NCBI GenBank assembly: GCA_937883885.1
Contig: CAKZXL010000014.1
Location: 1-6,463 of the forward strand
Reading direction: 5' to 3'
Length of the DNA: 6,463 bases
Origin: an uncultured Aquincola sp.
Lineage (GTDB): Bacteria > Pseudomonadota > Gammaproteobacteria > Burkholderiales > Burkholderiaceae
The translations under genes were made by a program, and so were the position numbers. Positions 1-5,494 of this stretch are shown here, one piece after another. The notes under the pieces were generated by a model that was not told the DNA's origin, did no database searches, and was given only the letters and a program-made list of their open reading frames with translations. The stretch's first letter is position 1. Every line of letters begins with the position of its first letter.

Positions 1-67
1 CCGGAACGTCTGCAGGCCTCGCGCCGCCGCGGCGGCTGAACCGCCGTCGCATCGCGCCCGGCGGCGC

Positions 68-84
68 CTTGCCGCTTTGGCAAG
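68..84. repeat. Small perfect hairpin upstream of the Bug receptor gene
   Basis: CTTGCC and GGCAAG form a perfect 6-bp inverted repeat around a 5-nt loop (GCTTT). No T-run follows on either strand, so a classical intrinsic terminator is not shown. It could end an upstream gene or act as an operator for the receptor gene. A second perfect palindrome of 14 bp, made only of G and C, lies at 23-36. Frame 1 reads open from position 1 to a TGA at 37-39, which could be the last 12 codons of an upstream gene, but this is too short to identify. Confidence 0.35.
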
Positions 85-105
85 CCGCGCTTGCAGATTC
101 TGCGA

Positions 106-134
106 TTGCCGCGAAGGCAGCGGGTTTCTAGGAT
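106..134 (+). promoter_or_regulatory. Weak sigma-70-like promoter candidate for the Bug receptor gene
   Basis: TTGCCG (106-111) and TAGGAT (129-134) each match four of six consensus bases and are separated by 17 nt. The segment from about 91 to 134 is less GC-rich than its surroundings. If used, transcription would begin near 141, which would rule out the ATG at 133 and favour the ATG at 163. Such matches arise by chance, so this is a suggestion only. Confidence 0.22.
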
Positions 135-162
135 GGACCGGTTGCCGCCACCTGCCTGCGCC

Positions 163-1212
163 ATGACTGCCCACTTTGCCCGCGTTGCCCAGCCCGCCCA
201 CCTTCGGCTTGTGTCGCCGCACCGGCGCCGGCTCTGCACCCTGGCGGCTGGCCTGCTGATGCCATTGGCCGGCAACGTCTGGGCCCAGGCGGCCGGCAGC
301 ACGGCGGCTGCGGCATGGCCCATCCGGCCGCTGAAGGTGGTGGTGCCATTTCCACCCGGCGGCGCCACCGACCTGGTGGCACGCACGCTGGCCGACCGGC
401 TGCAGGCGCGCCTGGGCCAGACCGTGGTGGTGGACAACCGGCCGGGCGCCAGCACCACCATCGGTGCCGATGCGGTGGCCAAGGCGCCGGCGGACGGGTA
501 CACGCTGCTGGTCTCGGGCTCTTCCACCTACAGCGTGGTGCCGGCGCTCAAGCCCCGGCTGCCCTACGACCCGCGCAAGGCGCTGTCGCTGGTGGGCATC
601 GTGGCCAAGTCGCCGCTGGTGCTGGTGGCCGGTCCCGGCACGCCGGCGCGCACGCTGGCCGAGCTGCTGGCCCAGGCCAAGGCCCAGCCCGGGCAGGTGG
701 GCTATGCCACCTTCGGCCCCGGCTCGGCACCGCACCTGGCCGGCGAGCTGCTGGCGCATGAAGCCGGCGTGCAGCTGCTGGCCGTGCCCTACCGGGGCAG
801 TGCCGCCGCGGTGATGGCGGTGGTGGGCGGCGAAGTGGCCTTTGCCATCGACACCGTGGCCTCGGCCGCGCCGCAGATCCAGGCCGGCAAGCTGCGCGCC
901 CTGGCGGTGCTGAGCCCGCAGCGCGCGCTGGCCTTGCCCGAGGTGCCCACCGTGACCGAGCTCAAGCTGCCCAAGGCCGTGTTCGATGGCTGGCACGGCG
1001 TGGCCGTGCCGGCCGGCACACCGCCTGCGGTGCTGGCCAGGCTGTCGGCCGAAGTGGCTGCGGTGATGGCGCTGCCGGAGGTGCGGCAGAAGCTGCTGAC
1101 CGCCGGGCTGGAGCCCGTGTTCATCGACGCGGCCGGCTTCCAGGCCAAGGTGGCGGCCGAGGTCGAGACATACACCGCCCTCGGCCAGCGCACCGGCATC
1201 GTGCTGGACTGA
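163..1212 (+). CDS. Bug/TctC-type tripartite tricarboxylate transporter substrate-binding protein
   Basis: A periplasmic solute receptor of about 349 aa, close to the usual size of the Bug family, which mostly binds small carboxylates for TTT transporters. The N-terminus has an arginine cluster (R21-R23), a hydrophobic stretch and a likely signal peptidase site after V-W-A at about residue 41. The paired arginines leave Tat export possible. Family hallmarks follow in order: PFPPGG with Asp70 (62-70), VDNRPGA (90-96), a GSAPHLAGELL segment (187-197), VPYRG (208-212) and GEVAFAIDT (223-231). No membrane subunits (TctA/TctB-like) are adjacent, so this looks like one of the orphan receptors that are numerous in Burkholderiales; the ligand cannot be told. 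Starts at TTG 91, ATG 133 and ATG 163 are all in frame and none has a clear Shine-Dalgarno. I chose 163 because it gives the most ordinary signal peptide and fits the candidate promoter. Function is fairly sure, the start is not. Confidence 0.9.
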   Translation: MTAHFARVAQPAHLRLVSPHRRRLCTLAAGLLMPLAGNVWAQAAGSTAAAAWPIRPLKVVVPFPPGGATDLVARTLADRLQARLGQTVVVDNRPGASTTIGADAVAKAPADGYTLLVSGSSTYSVVPALKPRLPYDPRKALSLVGIVAKSPLVLVAGPGTPARTLAELLAQAKAQPGQVGYATFGPGSAPHLAGELLAHEAGVQLLAVPYRGSAAAVMAVVGGEVAFAIDTVASAAPQIQAGKLRALAVLSPQRALALPEVPTVTELKLPKAVFDGWHGVAVPAGTPPAVLARLSAEVAAVMALPEVRQKLLTAGLEPVFIDAAGFQAKVAAEVETYTALGQRTGIVLD

Positions 1213-1233
1213 AGGGGCCTTCGACCCTCGGCC

Positions 1234-1268
1234 GGCCGGGCACCGTGTAACAGTGCTCAATCCCGGCC
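1234..1268. repeat. Inverted repeat between the receptor gene and the RsbQ-like gene
   Basis: GGCCGGG (1234-1240) and CCCGGCC (1262-1268) are perfect 7-bp inverted arms around a 21-nt loop. The loop holds an imperfect dyad, CACCGTGTAACAGTG (1241-1255). The element sits in the 80-nt gap after the receptor stop and 24 nt before the next ATG. It could be a weak terminator or a regulatory site. There is no T-run, and random complementarity is common at this GC content. Confidence 0.3.
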
Positions 1269-1283
1269 CCGGCGTTCCGAAGA

Positions 1284-1289
1284 AGAGGG
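1284..1289 (+). promoter_or_regulatory. Ribosome binding site of the RsbQ-like gene
   Basis: The purine run AGAGGG lies three bases upstream of the ATG at 1293, inside GAAGAAGAGGG. It supports 1293 as the start. The nearby ATG at 1297 is in another frame and opens only a short shadow frame. Confidence 0.65.
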
Positions 1290-1292
1290 CCA

Positions 1293-2111
1293 ATGAATGT
1301 CCTTGCTCGCCACAACGTGCGCCGCCTCGGCGCCGTGGGTCATCGCCCGCTGGTGTTTGCCCATGGCTACGGCTGCGACCAGCAGGTCTGGCAGCACATC
1401 ACGCCCGCCTTCGAAGCCGACCACGAGCTGCTGCTGTTCGACTATGTCGGCTCCGGCGGTTCGGACACCTCGGCCTACGACCGGCAGCGCCACGGCAGCC
1501 TCGAAGGCCATGCGCGTGACCTGATCGCGCTGTGCGAGGCCGCCGGCCTGCAGCGGCCGGTGCTGGTGGCGCATTCGGTCAGCACCATGGTCGGCGTGCT
1601 GGCGGCCCGCCTGCGGCCCGACCTGTTCGAAGGGCTGGCCCTGGTGGCGCCCAACCCCTGCTACATCAACCATCCCGGCTACGTGGGCGGCTTCGAGCGG
1701 CACGACGTGGACGACCTGATGGACGTGCTGGACCAGAACTTCTTCTCGTGGGCCCGCATGATGGCGCCGGTGATCATGGGCAACCCCGGGCGGCCCGAGC
1801 TGGGCGATGCGCTGGCCAACAGCTTCTGCAGCGTCGACCCCTCCATCGCCCGGCACTTCGCGCGCGTGACCTTCCTGGCCGACCACCGCGCCGACCTGCC
1901 GCAGGTGCACACGCCCTGCCTGCTGATGCAGTGCACCGACGATGCACTGGCGCCGCCGGCCGTGGGCGAGTACCTGCAGCACGCGCTGCCGCAGGCCGAA
2001 CTGGTGCAGCTGGCCGCCACCGGGCATTGCCCGCACCTGAGCGCGCCGGCCGAAACCACCGCGGCGCTGCAGCGCTTCCTGGCCCGCCTGCCCGAACGCG
2101 CCGTCGCGTGA
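1293..2111 (+). CDS. RsbQ-type alpha/beta hydrolase, signalling partner of the adjacent PAS protein
   Basis: A 272-aa alpha/beta hydrolase closely resembling Bacillus subtilis RsbQ (269 aa) and the plant karrikin/strigolactone receptors KAI2 and D14. Visible family blocks are HGYGCDQQVW (24-33), FDYVGSG followed by SD and YD (49-63), the nucleophile elbow AHSVS with Ser95, CYINHPGYVGGFE, FLADHRADL, QCTDD with Asp217, and GHCPHLS with His245. The inferred triad Ser95/Asp217/His245 is within one or two residues of RsbQ Ser96/Asp219/His247. The elbow reads A-x-S-x-S: Ser97 matches GHSVS of KAI2/D14, while Ala93 replaces the usual Gly. There is no signal peptide, so it is cytoplasmic. RsbQ is needed for RsbP PAS-dependent sigma-B activation, probably by supplying a small ligand. 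Here the stop overlaps the start of a PAS-GGDEF-EAL gene whose first PAS resembles that of RsbP, so the same partnership is inferred. The natural substrate is unknown. Confidence 0.93.
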   Translation: MNVLARHNVRRLGAVGHRPLVFAHGYGCDQQVWQHITPAFEADHELLLFDYVGSGGSDTSAYDRQRHGSLEGHARDLIALCEAAGLQRPVLVAHSVSTMVGVLAARLRPDLFEGLALVAPNPCYINHPGYVGGFERHDVDDLMDVLDQNFFSWARMMAPVIMGNPGRPELGDALANSFCSVDPSIARHFARVTFLADHRADLPQVHTPCLLMQCTDDALAPPAVGEYLQHALPQAELVQLAATGHCPHLSAPAETTAALQRFLARLPERAVA

Positions 2112-2113
2112 TG
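2109..2113 (+). promoter_or_regulatory. TGATG stop-start overlap coupling hydrolase and PAS-GGDEF-EAL translation
   Basis: The TGA of the hydrolase (2109-2111) shares one base with the ATG of the next gene (2111-2113). No convincing Shine-Dalgarno precedes this ATG, so the second protein is probably made by ribosomes that have just finished the hydrolase. That would keep the two proteins in a linked ratio, as expected for an interacting pair. Confidence 0.6.
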
Positions 2114-4210
2114 GCGGCCCTGCCCCTGCTGCCCGACAGCGCGCGCTGCGGACACCTCTACACCACGACGGAAGGGCGCATCCTGCGCGCCAATGCGTTG
2201 GCGGCGCAGTGGTGCGGCCGGCCGCTGGCCGAGCTGGAAGGCGGGCTGCGGCTGCAGGACGTGCTGGCCCCGGCCAGCCGCATGTTCCACGAGACCCACT
2301 ATGCGCCGCTGCTGCAGATGCAGGGCTTTGCGCATGAGATCTCGTTCGACCTGCGCGCCCCAGATGGCAGCAGCACGCCGGTGCTGGTCAATGCCCAGGT
2401 GGAGCAGGGCGCAGCGGGCGATGAAGCGGCGGTGGTCAGCCTCACGCTGTTCCATGCCCAGGCCACCCGCCGGCACGAGCGTGCCTTGCGCCAGGCCCGG
2501 CAAGACGCCGAGCGCAGTGCCGAGCTGCTGGCCGAGCGCCATGCCGAGTTGCAGAACCAGGCCGCGCGCCTGCGCACCACGCTGCAGTCGTTGACCGACG
2601 CGGTGATCACCACCGACGTGCAGGGCTGCATCGATGCCTTGAATCCGGCGGCGCTGGTGCTGCTGGGCCTGCCGGAAGCGGACCTGCGCGGCCAGCCTTT
2701 CGAGGCCGTGGTGCTGCTGCGCGGCGCGCTGGACCGGCTGCCCCTGAAATCGCCCGCCCAGGAATGCCTGGCCCAGCGTCGCCGGGTGGCCACCACCGCG
2801 CCCTGCCTGCTGCAGCGGCATGACGGCGAGCTGCGCCACATCACGCACAGTGCCTCGCCGCTGGCCGATGGCCAGGGCCAGCCCTGCGGCATGGTGTGGG
2901 TGGCGCACGACGTGACCGAGCAGCACCGCCAGGCCGAGCTGGTGGCGCGCGAGTTGCGGCAGGACGCCCTCACCGGCCTGATGAACCGCCGCGAGTTCGA
3001 GCGCGTGCTCTCGGCCGGCGAGCGCCCGGGCAGGCCGGGGGCCGAGGCGCCGCATGGCGACCTGCTGTGCCATGTGGACCTCGACCAGTTCAAGGTGATC
3101 AACGAAACCGTCGGCCATGCGGCCGGCGATGCGCTGCTGCGCGAGATCGGCCGCCTGCTGCAGGCCGGCACGCGGCAAAGCGACGTGGTGGCCCGGCTGG
3201 GCGCCGACGAGTTCGGCATCATCCTGGCCGGCTGCAGCCGCGAAGACGGCATCCAGCGCTGCCACATGCTGCGCGAGCAGATCGCGGCGCACTGCTTCGA
3301 GTGGCGCGGCCAGCAGCACCGGCTGACCGCCAGCATCGGCATGGCGCCGCTGGACCGCAGCGACGGCAATGCGCTGCGTGCCGCCAGCGATGCCGACGTG
3401 GCCTGCCATGCCGCCAAGGAGGCGGGGCGCAACCGCGTGCATTTCGCGGCCGAGGCCGATGCGCAGATCGAAGGCCGCCGCGGCGAGATGCACTGGGTGG
3501 CCGAACTGCGCCGGGCGCTGGCCGACAACCGCTTCGTACTGTTCGGCCAGCCCATCGTCAGCACCGCGGCGGTGGGCGATGGCATCTCCCACTGCGAGGT
3601 GCTGCTGCGCCTGCGCGGCGACGATGGCCAGCTGGTGCCGCCCTCGCTCTTCATCCCGGCGGCCGAGCGCTACCAGCTGATGGGGGAGCTGGACCGCTGG
3701 GTGTTCCGCCATGCGCTGGCCTGGATGGCGGCCACGCCCCACATGCATTGCTCGCTCAACGTGTCGGGCCAGTCGCTGGGCGATGCCACCTTCCTGGCCG
3801 ATGTGATGGCCTTGTTCGAGCAGCAGGGCGTGGACCCGGCGCGGGTGTGCTTCGAGATCACCGAAACCGCGGCCATCGGCAACCTGGACGCGGCCCACCG
3901 CTTCATCGCCGCCTGGCGCGCGCGGGGCGCCCGCTTCGCGCTCGATGATTTCGGCGTCGGCCTGTCGTCCTTCTCGTACCTGCGGCAATTGCAGGTGGAC
4001 GTGGTCAAGATCGACGGCAGCTTCGTCAAGACCATGGACACCGATGCGCAGAACCGCGCCATCGTCGAGTCCATCCACCGCGTGGCCAGCGTGTGCAAGC
4101 TCAAGACGGTGGCCGAATGGGTGGAGAACGCGGCCATCCTCGATGCGCTGCGCGAGATCGGCGTGGACTACGCGCAGGGCTACCACCTGGGCAAGCCCGC
4201 GGGGCTGTAG
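2111..4210 (+). CDS. PAS-PAS-GGDEF-EAL cyclic-di-GMP signalling protein
   Basis: A 699-aa cytoplasmic protein with no membrane segments. PAS1 (about 13-115) resembles the RsbP PAS in the CG-L start, the EGRILRAN strand, the MFHETHYAPLLQMQ helix and the APDGSSTPVLVNA strand. A charged helical linker, probably coiled coil (about 117-158), leads to PAS2 (about 158-272). GGDEF (about 284-450) begins at DALTGLMNRREF and has D323, N331, D340 and G364-ADEF. The signature is GADEF rather than GGDEF. An RxxD inhibitory-site motif (R355-D358) sits at the canonical spacing. EAL (about 460-699) reads EVL at E496 and keeps N550, E582, D612-D613 in the DDFGxGxSS loop, K633, E669 and Q689, so phosphodiesterase activity is likely. 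Cyclase activity is uncertain because of the Ala. The open frame extends upstream to 1532, but that part is a shadow of the hydrolase; ATG 2111 fits the overlap and PAS1. PAS1 is inferred to receive the hydrolase signal. Confidence 0.95.
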   Translation: MAALPLLPDSARCGHLYTTTEGRILRANALAAQWCGRPLAELEGGLRLQDVLAPASRMFHETHYAPLLQMQGFAHEISFDLRAPDGSSTPVLVNAQVEQGAAGDEAAVVSLTLFHAQATRRHERALRQARQDAERSAELLAERHAELQNQAARLRTTLQSLTDAVITTDVQGCIDALNPAALVLLGLPEADLRGQPFEAVVLLRGALDRLPLKSPAQECLAQRRRVATTAPCLLQRHDGELRHITHSASPLADGQGQPCGMVWVAHDVTEQHRQAELVARELRQDALTGLMNRREFERVLSAGERPGRPGAEAPHGDLLCHVDLDQFKVINETVGHAAGDALLREIGRLLQAGTRQSDVVARLGADEFGIILAGCSREDGIQRCHMLREQIAAHCFEWRGQQHRLTASIGMAPLDRSDGNALRAASDADVACHAAKEAGRNRVHFAAEADAQIEGRRGEMHWVAELRRALADNRFVLFGQPIVSTAAVGDGISHCEVLLRLRGDDGQLVPPSLFIPAAERYQLMGELDRWVFRHALAWMAATPHMHCSLNVSGQSLGDATFLADVMALFEQQGVDPARVCFEITETAAIGNLDAAHRFIAAWRARGARFALDDFGVGLSSFSYLRQLQVDVVKIDGSFVKTMDTDAQNRAIVESIHRVASVCKLKTVAEWVENAAILDALREIGVDYAQGYHLGKPAGL

Positions 4211-4316
4211 CGGCCCACGGGCGCCTCGCGCGGGCGGGCAACGTCCTACGCGGGCTGCGGTCACCGTCCGGCGGTCAGCCAGGGCGTGGCGGGCGAGGAT
4301 GTGTGTTCCACCATCC

Positions 4317-4322
4317 AGGAGA
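4317..4322 (+). promoter_or_regulatory. Ribosome binding site fixing the DUF3606 start
   Basis: A perfect AGGAGA lies five bases before the ATG at 4328. An in-frame GTG at 4286 would add 14 residues but has no such site, so 4328 is preferred. The 117-nt gap before this ATG (4211-4327) shows no convincing terminator or promoter. It does hold a direct repeat GCGGTCA at 4257-4263 and 4271-4277, which is probably chance. Confidence 0.7.
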
Positions 4323-4327
4323 AGCCC

Positions 4328-4561
4328 ATGGCCCAGGACAGCAATGCCGCCGCCGCACAACCCGCCCACATCGACGTGAACAACCCCGCGCAGCTGGCCG
4401 AATGGGCGAAGAAGCTCGACGTCACCGACGAGCAGCTGCAGGAAGCCGTGGCCGCCGTCGGCGATCTGGCGCCCGATGTGGAGATGCACCTCAAGGGCAC
4501 CCGCAGCACCACCAACAGCGAGCGTGTGGTCGCGGCCGGCGCCGCGGGTGGCCAGGGCTGA
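4328..4561 (+). CDS. Small DUF3606 family protein
   Basis: A 77-aa soluble protein. After a short Ala/Gln-rich N-terminus it shows the DUF3606 pattern: IDVNNPAQLAEWAKKL (about 15-30), VTDEQLQEAVAAVG (about 32-45), then the APDVEMHLKG segment. This predicts a small two- or three-helix domain in which a helix enters on a conserved Asn-Pro and the second begins at T-x-x-Q-L. DUF3606 proteins are small and usually encoded alone; their role is not established. The Ser/Thr and Gly/Ala-rich tail is probably disordered. It lies 117 nt after the GGDEF-EAL gene, too far to assume one operon, and it has its own strong ribosome binding site. It is convergent with the next gene. The family assignment is from memory of the motif; function is unknown. 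Confidence 0.82.
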   Translation: MAQDSNAAAAQPAHIDVNNPAQLAEWAKKLDVTDEQLQEAVAAVGDLAPDVEMHLKGTRSTTNSERVVAAGAAGGQG

Positions 4562-4573
4562 GCCACTGGCCAC
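4548..4573. terminator. Hairpin at the convergent junction, DUF3606 stop codon in its loop
   Basis: GTGGCCAG (4548-4555) and CTGGCCAC (4566-4573) form a perfect 8-bp stem. Inside it GGC (4556-4558) pairs with GCC (4562-4564), leaving a TGA triloop that is the DUF3606 stop codon and a single bulged A. It starts 10 nt beyond the stop of the opposing hydrolase, so both convergent transcripts would contain it. A second inverted repeat, TGAGCC/GGCTCA (4559-4564 and 4581-4586), spans both stop codons and could form an alternative fold. No T-run follows on either strand, so Rho-independent termination is unproven. Transcript-end protection is also possible. Confidence 0.5.
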
Positions 4574-4583
4574 GCCCCCGGGC

Positions 4584-5423
4584 TCAATCGGTGCCCGCAA
4601 GGTGCCGTTGGAAGAACCGGCAGGCCCGCTCGATGGCCGGCACCGTGCCCGCGCCATGCGGCACGCCGGGCATCAGCTCGAAGCTGACGTCGATGCCGGC
4701 CTGCTGGTAGGAGCGCTGCAGCTGCCGCAGCCGGTCGCCGCGGTGGGCAGCGTGCCGGCTGGCTTCATCGGGCCAGCAGGGGTGGGCCGGCGCGGGGCCG
4801 ATCTCGTCGGTGCGCGTGTTCAGCTCGCCCACCACCATCTGCACCGGCACGTGGCGCAGCGCGGCCCGGTCCAGCGGCTGGCCGAAGAGAGCCGGCAGGT
4901 CGGCCACGCCGCCCCACCAGGGCGCCTGATCGTCCAGCAGCGTCACCTGGCCGGGCGCGCCGATGGCCGGCGCCCGCAGCCGCTGCGGATGCAGCAGAAA
5001 GTAGCGCTGCACGAAATGACCGCCGCCCGAATAGCCCTGCAGGAAAAAGCGCTGCGCTTGGCAGCCTGTGTGCTGCGCCACCACGTGCACCATCTCGTTG
5101 AGCAGCCGGTCGTAGCGGATGTCGCCTTCGCGCAGGTACTTGTAGCCGTCGGCCTCGCCATCGCCCCGCACGTTGATCGGGAACAGCGGTGCCAGCACCA
5201 CGCAGCGGTGCCGCTGCCCGAAGTCGCTGAACAGGTCGCGGCATTCCATGAAGTTGCGCAGGCTGTGGTGCACCGTGACCACCAGCCCCGGCGGTGGCTG
5301 GCCCGGCGCCGGCGGCGGCACGTACAGGCAGTACGCAAAGCGCAGGTCGTGCGGATGGCTGAACACGCCGGTGCGGCCTTGCAGGCATTGGCGCCAGCGG
5401 TCTGTGGGGTGGGTGTGCGTCAT
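4584..5423 (-). CDS. Alpha/beta hydrolase, putative esterase of the PHB-depolymerase/esterase-D-like type
   Basis: A protein of 279 aa with an alpha/beta hydrolase pattern. A strand ending in VTVHHS (49-54) occupies the oxyanion position, HH replacing the usual HG. It is followed by RNFMECRDLF and CVVLAPLFP (74-82). The nucleophile elbow is GYSGGG with Ser132. The acid is probably in VVGELNTRTDE (Glu200 or Asp206), and His256 lies in GVPHGAG near the C-terminus. With this start there is no signal peptide, so it should be cytoplasmic. The substrate cannot be told; short esters or thioesters are possible. It is not close to the RsbQ-like hydrolase. It is convergent with the DUF3606 gene (22 nt between stops) and divergent from the DUF1615 gene. 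In-frame ATGs lie at 5462 and 5516; the one at 5516 has a weak AAGGG upstream but would overlap the divergent gene. I chose 5423 because the codons before it encode no recognisable fold. Confidence 0.82.
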   Translation of the reverse strand: MTHTHPTDRWRQCLQGRTGVFSHPHDLRFAYCLYVPPPAPGQPPPGLVVTVHHSLRNFMECRDLFSDFGQRHRCVVLAPLFPINVRGDGEADGYKYLREGDIRYDRLLNEMVHVVAQHTGCQAQRFFLQGYSGGGHFVQRYFLLHPQRLRAPAIGAPGQVTLLDDQAPWWGGVADLPALFGQPLDRAALRHVPVQMVVGELNTRTDEIGPAPAHPCWPDEASRHAAHRGDRLRQLQRSYQQAGIDVSFELMPGVPHGAGTVPAIERACRFFQRHLAGTD

Positions 5424-5459
5424 GCCGCATTGCGGCAAACCGCCTGCCAGCCCAGGCTG
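5424..5459. repeat. Two small inverted repeats in the divergent intergenic region
   Basis: GCCGCA-T-TGCGGC (5424-5436) is a perfect 6-bp dyad directly abutting the ATG chosen for the minus-strand hydrolase, where a Shine-Dalgarno would be expected. CAGCC-CA-GGCTG (5448-5459) is a second dyad. The whole gap between the divergent starts is only 71 nt, so promoters and operators for both genes would have to lie here or inside the genes. The dyads could be operator sites or a hairpin limiting hydrolase translation. No clear -35/-10 pair is visible on either strand. Confidence 0.3.
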
Positions 5460-5494
5460 CATGTCGGCCGCCCGCGCCGGGTTGAGAATCGGCC

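Noticed and set aside
1..131. Possible tails of upstream genes ending at TGA 37-39 (frame 1) or TAG 129-131 (frame 3)
   Set aside because: The first is only 12 codons and cannot be identified, although its codons end almost entirely in G or C. The second has many codons ending in A or T, unlike the real genes here, so it is probably noncoding.
1241..1255. CACCGTGTAACAGTG as a promoter -10 or operator
   Set aside because: The dyad has mismatches, no -35 element lies at proper spacing, and no known operator is recognised.
1532..2110. Upstream in-frame extension of the PAS-GGDEF-EAL frame
   Set aside because: It overlaps the RsbQ-like gene in another frame and translates to low-complexity Arg/Gly/Ala/Pro sequence. 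The ATG at 2111 matches the RsbP-like PAS start.
1679..4657. A 992-codon open frame on the minus strand across the GGDEF-EAL region
   Set aside because: It is antisense to two genes with clear domains and motifs. Its translation is His/Arg/Gln/Ala-rich without recognisable motifs, as expected for the complementary frame of high-GC coding DNA.
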